Positions 30,493-38,292 of a stretch of 64,000 bases of DNA are shown here, one piece after another (the first letter of the stretch is position 1; each line of letters starts with the position of its first letter). Under the pieces are notes generated by a model, which ran no database searches, was not told where the DNA came from, and saw only the letters and a list, made by a program, of their open reading frames with translations. This DNA is from an uncultured Spirochaetales bacterium (GTDB taxonomy: Bacteria > Spirochaetota > Spirochaetia > Sphaerochaetales > Sphaerochaetaceae), in the NCBI GenBank assembly GCA_949297785.1, contig CASFTW010000007.1:1-64000 (forward strand). The letters run 5' to 3'. The position numbers and the translations under genes were made by a program.

Positions 30493-31176
30493 TTATAGAG
30501 GCAGAAGCGAATAGAGATACTGCATGACGGGTGCAAGCACAAGCGCCGGAAGGAAATTGCCAGTCTGTATCTGTTTTATCCCAAGCAGTCCGAGAGCGAG
30601 AAAAATAAGCAAAAAACCGCCAGATGCACTCATTGCGGCAATCCCCGCCTCCCCGAGGACAGGTTCTATCCATCCGCCAAGCAATGTGAAGAATCCCTGA
30701 TAGACAATTATTGTGATAACAGATGCCCCCACTCCCTTTCCGTAAGAAGCCGCAAACACAATTGCCATAAATCCGTCCATTATGCTCTTGATGAGGATGA
30801 GCTCGTAATCCCCCGTGGTACCTGCTTCTATTGCCCCGACAATGCTCATCGATCCGGTACAGAACAGCAGTGATGCATTCAGGAATCCTTTGCCGAAATC
30901 AGAGCCGCCTTCGCTTCCCCCGATAATATTTCCCAGTGCCATTATCCTGTCCTCGATCTTCAGGGCAAAGCCGGTGAAGCCTCCTAAGAGAAGAGAGAAA
31001 AGAACGGCGATTGCCGATGGAACCTCAAAAGCCATCTGAAGTCCCAGAACCAGTGTGACAACACCTGATGAAAGCATCACGATATTCTTGAATGAAGATG
31101 AGATGTTTTTCTTCAGGATAAGCCCGATAATTGTACCGCACAGCACGGCAATTGCATTTATAATTGTAGCTGTCAT
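30493..31176 (-). CDS. DUF554 family membrane protein
   Basis: Integral membrane protein, 227 residues with about seven hydrophobic segments. It matches the DUF554 (YdfK/YqgA) family: GTIIGLILKKNI near the N-terminus, FCTGSMSIVGAIEAGTTGDY, IKSIMDGFMAIVFAASYGKG and ALGLLGIKQIQTGNFLPALV. Function unknown; transport of a small solute has been suggested for the family by fold only. Diverges from the nucleotidyltransferase gene with a 30-base gap. Confidence 0.88.
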   Translation of the reverse strand: MTATIINAIAVLCGTIIGLILKKNISSSFKNIVMLSSGVVTLVLGLQMAFEVPSAIAVLFSLLLGGFTGFALKIEDRIMALGNIIGGSEGGSDFGKGFLNASLLFCTGSMSIVGAIEAGTTGDYELILIKSIMDGFMAIVFAASYGKGVGASVITIIVYQGFFTLLGGWIEPVLGEAGIAAMSASGGFLLIFLALGLLGIKQIQTGNFLPALVLAPVMQYLYSLLPL

Positions 31177-31206
31177 GCCAATAAATTCTATTCAGGAGCT
31201 GATTGA

Positions 31207-31785
31207 ATGTCTATAAAAGTTGTCCTGCTTGCAGCAGGTCTGTCAAAAAGAATGGGCGGAATAAACAAACTTCTGACTCCGGTAAACGGAAAACCGCTTA
31301 TCTTATACAGTGTGGAAAATGCCCTGAGCTACAGCAGCAGTGTTTATGTTGTGACAGGGCATGAAAGGGAAAAAGTTGAAAGCATACTTTCATCTTATCC
31401 TGTGAACATAATTTATAATCAGGCTTATCATGAAGGACAGGAAACAAGCCTCAAGGCAGCATTGAATGCTGTCGACGGACCGCTCATTGTGTTGCCTTCC
31501 GACATGCCGTTCATAACAAAAACTGACTTCGAACGCTGTGAAAAGGAACTCAATGGCTATGAATGTGCAAGAGCATTCTACAACCGGGAAGCAGGTCATC
31601 CCGTTGCGCTCAGCAGAAGCTTTGTCGAGATTTACAGAAGTGATACGACTCACAGAGTAAGAACACTGAGCAAACTTGTATCCCATAATTTCTACATAGC
31701 AGGACCGGCATCCATCATGGATGTCGACACACAGGACGATCTGGAGAAAACCGAAACACTGCTGAAAAAGGAAAATATGAAATGA
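31207..31785 (+). CDS. MobA/MocA-like nucleotidyltransferase
   Basis: Nucleotidyltransferase of 192 residues. The N-terminal nucleotide loop is VVLLAAGLSKRMGGINKLL (LAAGxSxRMG), with IVLPSDMPFI as the metal-binding Asp motif and EAGHPVALSR near the middle, close to MocA molybdenum-cofactor cytidylyltransferases. Cofactor or sugar specificity is not fixed by sequence, and no molybdoenzyme gene lies nearby. Its stop overlaps the next start (ATGA), so it is coupled to the nitroreductase. Confidence 0.8.
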   Translation: MSIKVVLLAAGLSKRMGGINKLLTPVNGKPLILYSVENALSYSSSVYVVTGHEREKVESILSSYPVNIIYNQAYHEGQETSLKAALNAVDGPLIVLPSDMPFITKTDFERCEKELNGYECARAFYNREAGHPVALSRSFVEIYRSDTTHRVRTLSKLVSHNFYIAGPASIMDVDTQDDLEKTETLLKKENMK

Positions 31786-32354
31786 ATGTCGAAAAAGCTA
31801 TTGAAAAAAGATTCAGCTGCCGCCATTTCTCAGATGGGAAAATTCCGGATGAAGAAATCATGAACATAATGAATGCCGCAAGGCTTGCGCCATCTGCCCA
31901 CAACAGACAGAACTGGGCATTCATGATCCTGAAAGGAGATGAGAAGGAGCATCTCTCACGGATAATGCTTTCCCTTTTCGATGGGGATTATTCGCACTTT
32001 CCTTCATTCTGCAAGACTTCCAAAGTCAGTGCGAAAGTCATTGAAAACGCAAGTCATGCCATTCTCTGTCTCAGGAAGAAAGATGCCATGTGGAACACGG
32101 AAGACCTTCTGTCCATAGGTGCGGCGATTGAAAATATGCTGCTTGAGGCAACAGAAAAAGGATTTGCTGCATTGTGGATCAGAGACACTTTCTACACCGA
32201 AGATAAAATAAAGAAAGCTTTTCATATTGAAGAGTACGATCTTGTATCAGTGGTCGCACTGGGATACCCCGCAAGAGAAGAAAGGCAGAAACCCAAGAAA
32301 GGAATCAATGAGATACTTATCAATGAAGGCTTCAAGAAGAAGAATACTATGTAA
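31782..32354 (+). CDS. nitroreductase family protein
   Basis: FMN-dependent nitroreductase-fold protein, 190 residues. The phosphate-binding start KAIEKRFSCRHFSDGKIPDE and AARLAPSAHNRQNWAFMIL are typical, as is IGAAIENMLLEATEKGFAAL followed by VVALGYPAREERQKPKKG. Likely a cytoplasmic NAD(P)H oxidoreductase; substrate unknown. Overlaps the previous gene by four bases and ends 24 bases before the degenerate first CRISPR repeat. Confidence 0.88.
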   Translation: MNVEKAIEKRFSCRHFSDGKIPDEEIMNIMNAARLAPSAHNRQNWAFMILKGDEKEHLSRIMLSLFDGDYSHFPSFCKTSKVSAKVIENASHAILCLRKKDAMWNTEDLLSIGAAIENMLLEATEKGFAALWIRDTFYTEDKIKKAFHIEEYDLVSVVALGYPAREERQKPKKGINEILINEGFKKKNTM

Positions 32355-32378
32355 TAAGTCCGTATTTAGTTAATTAAA

Positions 32379-33206
32379 TCCGACAATAGCAGTCTAACTG
32401 AAATGTGTTACAATAACAGAATCATTCTCAGCAACGAAAATTGTGTTGAGGACGTCAGTCTAACTGAAATGTGTTACAATCATCTTTTCCTGCAGTTCCT
32501 TGCGGTCCGCGTTGAGGACGTCAGTCTAACTGAAATGTGTTACAATCTGAACCATCAACACTACTTGATGTCTGTAGTTGAGGACGTCAGTCTAACTGAA
32601 ATGTGTTACAATCCAGCCCTTGAACCCCTTCTTATAGTCTTCGTTGAGGACGTCAGTCTAACTGAAATGTGTTACAATTAAGGGAAAACGGTGCCAATCG
32701 AGAACCATGTTGAGGACGTCAGTCTAACTGAAATGTGTTACAATTAACACTCCTGTTGAAATGACTCCTGCTGGGTTGAGGACGTCAGTCTAACTGAAAT
32801 GTGTTACAATCGTAGCGCTCACCTCGTGCGTCGTGGGCCTGTTGAGGACGTCAGTCTAACTGAAATGTGTTACAATTGATCAGTATTATGGAGAAGGTAT
32901 GCAGAGGTTGAGGACGTCAGTCTAACTGAAATGTGTTACAATTTGTTAGTAACAATATCATTTATATTATATGTTGAGGACGTCAGTCTAACTGAAATGT
33001 GTTACAATGAACAGTGCCATGCCCGACAGGTTATCGGGGTTGAGGACGTCAGTCTAACTGAAATGTGTTACAATATCTTTGATTGCGTTTGCAACAAGGG
33101 CGACGTTGAGGACGTCAGTCTAACTGAAATGTGTTACAATTTAAATGTCCAACCTTTTGATTGTCTCTGTGTTGAGGACGTCAGTCTAACTGAAATGTGT
33201 TACAAT
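32379..33206 (+). CRISPR. type II-C CRISPR array, 13 repeats and 12 spacers
   Basis: Twelve identical 36-base repeats (starting GTTGAGGACGTCAGTC and ending TGTGTTACAAT) plus one degenerate repeat at the left end, of which only the last 25 bases (32390-32414) match. All spacers are exactly 30 bases, giving a 66-base period. Each repeat ends in an extended -10 box (TGTTACAAT), so each spacer can be transcribed from its own promoter, as known for Neisseria and Campylobacter II-C arrays. Transcription is on the plus strand, as judged by pairing with the tracrRNA. Two open frames inside it are artefacts of the period being divisible by three. Confidence 0.98.
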
Positions 33207-33239
33207 ATTGATTAGGCAAATAATTGTCTAATCAATATT
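33204..33239 (+). repeat. 12-bp inverted repeat at the array's cas-proximal edge
   Basis: AATATTGATTAG (33204-33215) and CTAATCAATATT (33228-33239) are perfect inverted repeats with a 12-base loop. The left arm shares its first three bases with the last CRISPR repeat. It could terminate array transcription or mark the leader-repeat junction. Confidence 0.75.
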
Positions 33240-33352
33240 TATATTCAAGCAAAATTAATAATTTTTCATTTCTTCCAGCAAAATATACCACGTAATCAGC
33301 AATTTATAAAAATTTTGATTGAATATTTTCTAACTAAATCTATAATATAAAT
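33207..33352 (+). promoter_or_regulatory. AT-rich leader region with tracrRNA promoter
   Basis: AT-rich, non-coding stretch between the last intact repeat and the tracrRNA. It ends with TATAAT (33341-33346), seven bases before the first anti-repeat base; an ATTGAA with a 17-base spacer (33318-33323) is a possible -35. Because the degenerate repeat is at the far end, this side is the likely leader where new spacers enter. Confidence 0.65.
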
Positions 33353-33430
33353 ACACATTTCAGTTAGGCTGATGTCTTCAATAAGACATTTGGTCGTAAG
33401 TTGCCTCCCATTTTGGAGGCTCATTTTTAT
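33353..33430 (+). ncRNA. tracrRNA
   Basis: The anti-repeat (33353-33382) pairs with the first 30 bases of the repeat over its whole length: 26 Watson-Crick pairs and 4 differences that are all G.U wobbles. Then follow a nexus hairpin GAC-ATTTG-GTC (33385-33395) and a terminator stem GCCTCC / GGAGGC (33403-33420) with TCATTTTTATT. The predicted RNA is only about 78 bases with a single hairpin after the nexus. Its terminator T-run overlaps the stop codon of the convergent cas2. Confidence 0.92.
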
Positions 33431-33759
33431 TCGAACAGAAGCCCCTGTTCAGGCACATCATTCGTTTTTGACTTTCCTCCGAAAAAAGTCCGGATCATAC
33501 CAAATTGCTTATCTGTTATGAAAAAGATTGAAACACAACCGTTTGGAGGAACAAGCCCCTCTATCCGGGATGCAACAGAATCAGCCTGTGTCTTTGATGT
33601 AAAATAATAAGAATAAAAAGAAAGCTGAAACATCTGAAAACCGAGATCAAGCAAAGAATTTCTGAATCTTGTTGCACGCCGTTTATCCTCTGTAGTCAGA
33701 GTCGGCAGATCAAATCCTACAAATAACCACACTGCTTCATACGCTCCTACTGCCATCAT
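33427..33759 (-). CDS. cas2: CRISPR-associated endoribonuclease-fold protein Cas2
   Basis: Cas2, 110 residues, the ferredoxin-fold partner of Cas1 in spacer integration. The first strand VWLFVGFDLPTLTTEDKRRA carries the conserved Asp; LGFQMFQLSFYSYYFTSKTQ and GCVSIFFITDKQF follow, typical of type II Cas2. It overlaps cas1 by four bases (ATGA), so the two are coupled. No csn2 or cas4 follows. Confidence 0.95.
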   Translation of the reverse strand: MMAVGAYEAVWLFVGFDLPTLTTEDKRRATRFRNSLLDLGFQMFQLSFYSYYFTSKTQADSVASRIEGLVPPNGCVSIFFITDKQFGMIRTFFGGKSKTNDVPEQGLLFE

Positions 33760-34652
33760 TCATCCTCAATAAATTGCGGGTAAGCAATCCCCTTTTCTTC
33801 TCCTGATATAAACCGGTAGTAACTTAATACATACTTCTCCACTGCATGAGAAAGCTCATATATCTGACCTCTGATCTTAACCTCATAAGTGAGCAAGGCA
33901 ATAAGATTCTTCTTAGAGGTGGATGAAAGTGATTCTGGATTATCTTCAAACATTATTTTCATTACCTTTTCATCCACAAACGGACGTATTGGCTCAACTA
34001 AATCATCCACCAGGGCAAACGGATTTATGCGGTTTGAATGGAAAACAGATAAAGAAGGACACAGCCCTGCCCCTACAACAGCTCGTGCTATAAGAGACCT
34101 TGCTATGGTGTACCCATAATTTAAATGCGCATTAAGGCTGTTCTCGTCATTACGCAGAAAATCAGCACCGAAAAGTTTCGGAAAATACAATCTCGCTGCC
34201 TGTGCTTCAATATTTGTACTGTCACCCGTCAGAATATGGGAAGACATTATCTGTAATACTTTTGCTTCATCGTGAAATCCGGTTCTGAAAAGCAATTCTG
34301 ATTGATTCAGTACTTTTGCTTTCACAATCTTCTGCCATGCCTGTTTTCTTTTGGGAAGCTTTGCAGACAACTGACCATAAAATCTGGAAGCAAAATCCGA
34401 ATGCTGGTACCACGGAAGGAGCATGCCTGACGGAAGATGTTTGTCATCACAGAGTATAAGAGGAATACAATGCTCCACACAGGCAGATAAGAACTCTTCT
34501 GAAAAACTATTGCAGGATCCATGTACAAGAATTGAGTTGATATCAGAAAAGGCAACTGAAGAAACCTTTTTCCCGTCTTTCTCAACAACGACATTCTTAT
34601 TCTTTACATGGATATAATATCCTTCACCTGATAAATCTATCAGTCTCCACAT
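33756..34652 (-). CDS. cas1: CRISPR-associated integrase Cas1 (type II)
   Basis: Cas1, 298 residues, which with Cas2 inserts new spacers. The N-terminal beta domain starts MWRLIDLSGEGYYIHVKNKN; the catalytic domain has Glu in TNIEAQAARLYFPKLFG, His in LSVFHSNRINPFALVDDLVE and an acidic residue in the same segment. This is the type II form of about 290-300 residues. Located 3 bases after cas9. Confidence 0.97.
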   Translation of the reverse strand: MWRLIDLSGEGYYIHVKNKNVVVEKDGKKVSSVAFSDINSILVHGSCNSFSEEFLSACVEHCIPLILCDDKHLPSGMLLPWYQHSDFASRFYGQLSAKLPKRKQAWQKIVKAKVLNQSELLFRTGFHDEAKVLQIMSSHILTGDSTNIEAQAARLYFPKLFGADFLRNDENSLNAHLNYGYTIARSLIARAVVGAGLCPSLSVFHSNRINPFALVDDLVEPIRPFVDEKVMKIMFEDNPESLSSTSKKNLIALLTYEVKIRGQIYELSHAVEKYVLSYYRFISGEEKGIAYPQFIEDE

Positions 34653-34655
34653 CCA

Positions 34656-37600
34656 TTAAGTTCCTCCAAGAAGCAGCTTGGAACGGTATACAACAAGACC
34701 CAAACTGCTCAATACAACTTTTCTGGCATTCATTTTGTTTATTCCACTAACATAAAAAGACGATTTTACATTTTCGCTTATTGTGTTTACTGGATAATAA
34801 TGAACTTGAACCGAATTATTTGTTTCAGTAAATGTATCTATGACAATAAATGTCCTGCCAGCAGGAGCGTTTGGTGTAACGAAACTCTGGGATAAAGCCT
34901 TTTTACCCGATCCAAAAGCAGGAACCAAATCAATTTCCAACACATCTTTCGGATAAAGTCTTTCATAAAGTGTATAGCCATCTTTCTCGTACTTGGGTTT
35001 AAAATCTTTATCAACGGAATTTATCTTTCTTATTACCTCACCATTTATCTTTCCTTTCTTATCGATAAACAAATCAAGAGAATAATTTTCATCAGTATCA
35101 AATGCAGAAGAAACACCTCTCACAAGCAATTTATTACGCTTCTTGTTTTCTATCTGATAATATATTCCACCAGCCAGACTGCAAGCACGGCTTAAGACAA
35201 CCCTTTCATCAATAAGCCGCGCTTTTAATCCGGCAGCTTCACGTTTAGAATTCTCATTTTCTAATTGTTCCCTGGCTGGTTCCATCAATCCTGAGATCGA
35301 ATCATATTTTTCAGAATTAGCTGTTAAAAGTTTATTTATCAACGATTTATCTTTATCATTTAAGAATGTAGGATAAACAAATTTCTTATTTAATATACCA
35401 CTTAGTGACTTGCTGTTTTCCCCTTTCAGCTTTTCAGCTTTTATATCCCTGACTGACTTTTGCGTACAAATGACCACATCATTCTCATCCAATGCAAGAA
35501 TCTTATATTGTGTATCTTTTACAAGAGAACCATTCTTGTTTATATTCTGCTTTATGGAAATATATGTACTGTTAAAAATGAAATTCTGAATTTCATTTCT
35601 GAAAGCAGTAACCTGTTCTTTCTTCAAAAGGCTCTTATCAAGTCTGTAGTATTTGGGTATCGGAAGCCGTTGAACAATCTCGCCCAATGAATGTCCTGCT
35701 GCATTTGCGGTCTCAATGATCGTCGAATATCCGGGAGTAAAATATGCCGCGACAATAGCATCAAGAGCATGGTGCCGGTGATCACTTCTGTCCTTTTTAT
35801 TTTCATATTCAGATTCAGACGAAATATTTTCAGCAAGAGCATTTGTTATGGAATTAAGTCCCCAGGCGTTTCTGAGAACTGCAGTCTCACTTCCTCTTAT
35901 CGTCCTCACTGCAGATAGTCGGTCTTCTTTCGCATACAAACAGCTCAGATACTTACATGCAATCCTCGCGATGTAAGCATTGTCAGGGGCAAAACGTGGT
36001 TTGAAGTCTTTTCTCTCAAGCATTTCATCATATTCTTCTGTGGTGGTCTGGAATCTGGCAGCCTTTGCAGCTGGCAAATTCTCTGTCACATACTGTTCCA
36101 TTTTACTCCACAGTACAGGATCAGAGCTAAATGCAGCATAAGGAATCCTCTTTGCTTTTTTTGATTCATTGCATGTTTTATGGGCAAGCACAAGATTGTT
36201 GTAAGAGGAATCACCTGTATCATCGATCGGATAGATATGATCAATATCCACATTGTGGTTCACAACATCATCCACACTGATGGTTTTAAGACAATATGGA
36301 CATTTACACTTCTGTTCACTGAGAAGTCTGAAATGCCTTATGAATTTCTTGCTCAGATTATGGGGTTTACAGAATTCATCAAATACTTTTTTATTGTCCG
36401 CTTCCTGTTTACTGTTATCCTTGCTGATTCTGTCACGTTTTTCTTTTCCGACCTTCAGTTCCCGTGCCAGCTCAATGCATATTGTTTCCGGTTTATATCC
36501 AATAACCTCAAGAAGTTCATTCATCAGCTTTCTAAGTTCATTGAGAGTCTGATGCACTACAGGATTGGCTATCCTGCCGTACTTTTCCTCATCATTGTTT
36601 GTAAATGGAGTTATGAAGCCTTTCTTTCCTTTTTTATCTGCAAAAGCACTGTGCCATGCCTTACCTGCAATAGCCTGTGTACTTGCAGGAATGACCTGCC
36701 CATAATAAGGAAGGAAATCATAGACAAGATCAGTGTCCTGGCTGTAAAGTCTGCCTTCCTCAACAGCTTTTGCTTCCGCCTCCTGATAGCTCAGCCTGTC
36801 TTTTATTATGTATTCAAGAATTATTTTCATGGCACTTATACCGACCGGCGCATAGCCTTCAACAAGCTGCAGCCGTAGAGCCTCATCTATATCGGTCGCA
36901 GTCAAATTGAATTTATCAGCCAAGATACCGCGAAGTTTCTTGTCGTCAGGACAGTTGATGTATTCCTTAATAAACTCAAGCTTCAGTTCTTCAGACATTG
37001 CGGAAAACCACGGCGAATCTTCCAGCTTCTTAAAGCGGAATCCAGTAATATTCTGAGTCTTTTTATCTGATCCCTGAAGAATAATTTGCTTACAGTATCT
37101 GTATTGAGGAAACAGTCTTTTGAAACCTGCCGCACTTACATCTTTCCCGCATCTCAGCAGATCATACAGCTGTTTCCTTTCCGTATCAGTTAATGGTTCT
37201 CTGACCGTCTTGAAACGGTCGCCATATTGAACCTCTTTTTCAATCCGGACATTGTTCACAGCTTCCCATATACGTCTTTCCTCATTTATGAAAGAAGCCC
37301 TTGGCAGTTTCTTTTCATCTGGGAAATAAGGGCAGTTTCCGGCTTCGGGAACAATTTTCTCATTCTCAAAAAGAATTGTGTCCTTTATTTTCCTGACATA
37401 ATCGCAATCAAGAATATCAGGATAGTATCCACATTGCTTGCTGAGCAGCATATCCAGTTCGCTTTCAATGATATCTCTTGTCGGAAGAGGAGTCCGGCCC
37501 TGAGCTTTCTTAGTATTACGGAATGAAGTCCCATTCTCCTGACGGGATTTATACAATACTTCAATAAAAGTGTTCAGATGCTCGTTTCTGCATATCTCCT

Positions 37601-38144
37601 CCGTTTTTCTGAGCATCTCACTTTCTTTTTCCTCTTTGACACTGCTGTCTATAAAAGTCCGTATTGATGAAGCACCTCTGTGCCCTGCAATATGATATAA
37701 AGCAACTCCGAGCTCAGGGAGAGTCAATTTCTCAGTCAATCCTTTCAGCCTCAGAGAATATGGATCTTTCCTTATTTCATCCTCACTGAAACGCAGTCTC
37801 GCAGGATCTTTTGTATCATCTTTCGAATAAGGCAGCATAAGATCTCTTTCTGCAAGAAGCTTCCATAGTTTTTCCATACGGTGCGCTTTGTGTCTTATCG
37901 CATTGCGCTGCCCTCTTTTCTCACGCCTTGCCTGAGCTCCAGCAGAAGAGGGGAATATACGGCTGCACGCAAATACAAGTTCCGTGGGATAGAGTACACC
38001 ATGCTCATCCGGCTCCAGGGCTACAACGGCAACACCAATTGATCCGACACCGAGATCAAAGCCAACAGAATACGCCCTGCCATTAAGCCTGACAACTATT
38101 GAATATGCCATCGCTTTATAAGTTCTTGACTTGCTTTTGTCCAT
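34656..38144 (-). CDS. cas9: CRISPR-associated endonuclease Cas9 (type II-C)
   Basis: RNA-guided nuclease, 1,162 residues from the ATG at MDKSKSRTYKAMAYS, chosen because GGAGGGG lies before it; the open frame begins nine codons earlier but lacks such a site. RuvC-I YSVGFDLGVGSIG (Asp30), Arg-rich bridge helix at about 61-90, RuvC-II ICIELARELK (Glu558), HNH VDIDHIYPIDD (His636) with a preceding CPYC, and RuvC-III DHRHHALDA (His792, Asp795) are all present, so it should cut both strands. The C-terminal ~365 residues should read the PAM. Longer than Nme or Cj Cas9. Followed by cas1 and cas2 only, which with the array layout indicates II-C. Confidence 0.97.
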   Translation of the reverse strand: MDKSKSRTYKAMAYSIVVRLNGRAYSVGFDLGVGSIGVAVVALEPDEHGVLYPTELVFACSRIFPSSAGAQARREKRGQRNAIRHKAHRMEKLWKLLAERDLMLPYSKDDTKDPARLRFSEDEIRKDPYSLRLKGLTEKLTLPELGVALYHIAGHRGASSIRTFIDSSVKEEKESEMLRKTEEICRNEHLNTFIEVLYKSRQENGTSFRNTKKAQGRTPLPTRDIIESELDMLLSKQCGYYPDILDCDYVRKIKDTILFENEKIVPEAGNCPYFPDEKKLPRASFINEERRIWEAVNNVRIEKEVQYGDRFKTVREPLTDTERKQLYDLLRCGKDVSAAGFKRLFPQYRYCKQIILQGSDKKTQNITGFRFKKLEDSPWFSAMSEELKLEFIKEYINCPDDKKLRGILADKFNLTATDIDEALRLQLVEGYAPVGISAMKIILEYIIKDRLSYQEAEAKAVEEGRLYSQDTDLVYDFLPYYGQVIPASTQAIAGKAWHSAFADKKGKKGFITPFTNNDEEKYGRIANPVVHQTLNELRKLMNELLEVIGYKPETICIELARELKVGKEKRDRISKDNSKQEADNKKVFDEFCKPHNLSKKFIRHFRLLSEQKCKCPYCLKTISVDDVVNHNVDIDHIYPIDDTGDSSYNNLVLAHKTCNESKKAKRIPYAAFSSDPVLWSKMEQYVTENLPAAKAARFQTTTEEYDEMLERKDFKPRFAPDNAYIARIACKYLSCLYAKEDRLSAVRTIRGSETAVLRNAWGLNSITNALAENISSESEYENKKDRSDHRHHALDAIVAAYFTPGYSTIIETANAAGHSLGEIVQRLPIPKYYRLDKSLLKKEQVTAFRNEIQNFIFNSTYISIKQNINKNGSLVKDTQYKILALDENDVVICTQKSVRDIKAEKLKGENSKSLSGILNKKFVYPTFLNDKDKSLINKLLTANSEKYDSISGLMEPAREQLENENSKREAAGLKARLIDERVVLSRACSLAGGIYYQIENKKRNKLLVRGVSSAFDTDENYSLDLFIDKKGKINGEVIRKINSVDKDFKPKYEKDGYTLYERLYPKDVLEIDLVPAFGSGKKALSQSFVTPNAPAGRTFIVIDTFTETNNSVQVHYYPVNTISENVKSSFYVSGINKMNARKVVLSSLGLVVYRSKLLLGGT

Positions 38145-38180
38145 ATGAAATCCCCTCCGTAAAAGAGTCATGCATCTAAT

Positions 38181-38209
38181 AGTTTAAAATGCGGATTACA
38201 AAAATTCAA
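38181..38209 (-). promoter_or_regulatory. probable promoter of cas9-cas1-cas2
   Basis: Minus-strand TTGAAT (38204-38209) and TAAACT (38181-38186) with a 17-base spacer, about 35 bases before the cas9 ATG. Confidence 0.5.
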
Positions 38210-38246
38210 AGGATAAGTTGAAAAGGAACAAAATAATTGCATTTAC

Positions 38247-38273
38247 ACAAAAGGCCGGCATCTCTGCCGGCCC
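38247..38273 (-). terminator. terminator of clpB
   Basis: Perfect 8-bp stem GGCCGGCA / TGCCGGCC with a GAGA loop, followed on the minus strand by TTTTG. It separates clpB from the cas operon that reads the same way. Confidence 0.85.
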
Positions 38274-38292
38274 GAACACATCTTATCCACCA

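Noticed and set aside
32403-33215. Two open frames encoding repeated VEDVSLTEMCYN units
   Set aside because: They are the CRISPR repeats read through; the 66-base period is divisible by three, so the frame stays open by chance.
33207-38144. Classification as type II-A or II-B
   Set aside because: Neither csn2 nor cas4 is present, and the repeat promoter, array polarity and cas9-cas1-cas2 order fit II-C.
34656-38171. Longer Cas9 starting nine codons upstream
   Set aside because: The upstream ATG lacks a ribosome-binding site, while the ATG at 38144 follows GGAGGGG at good spacing.
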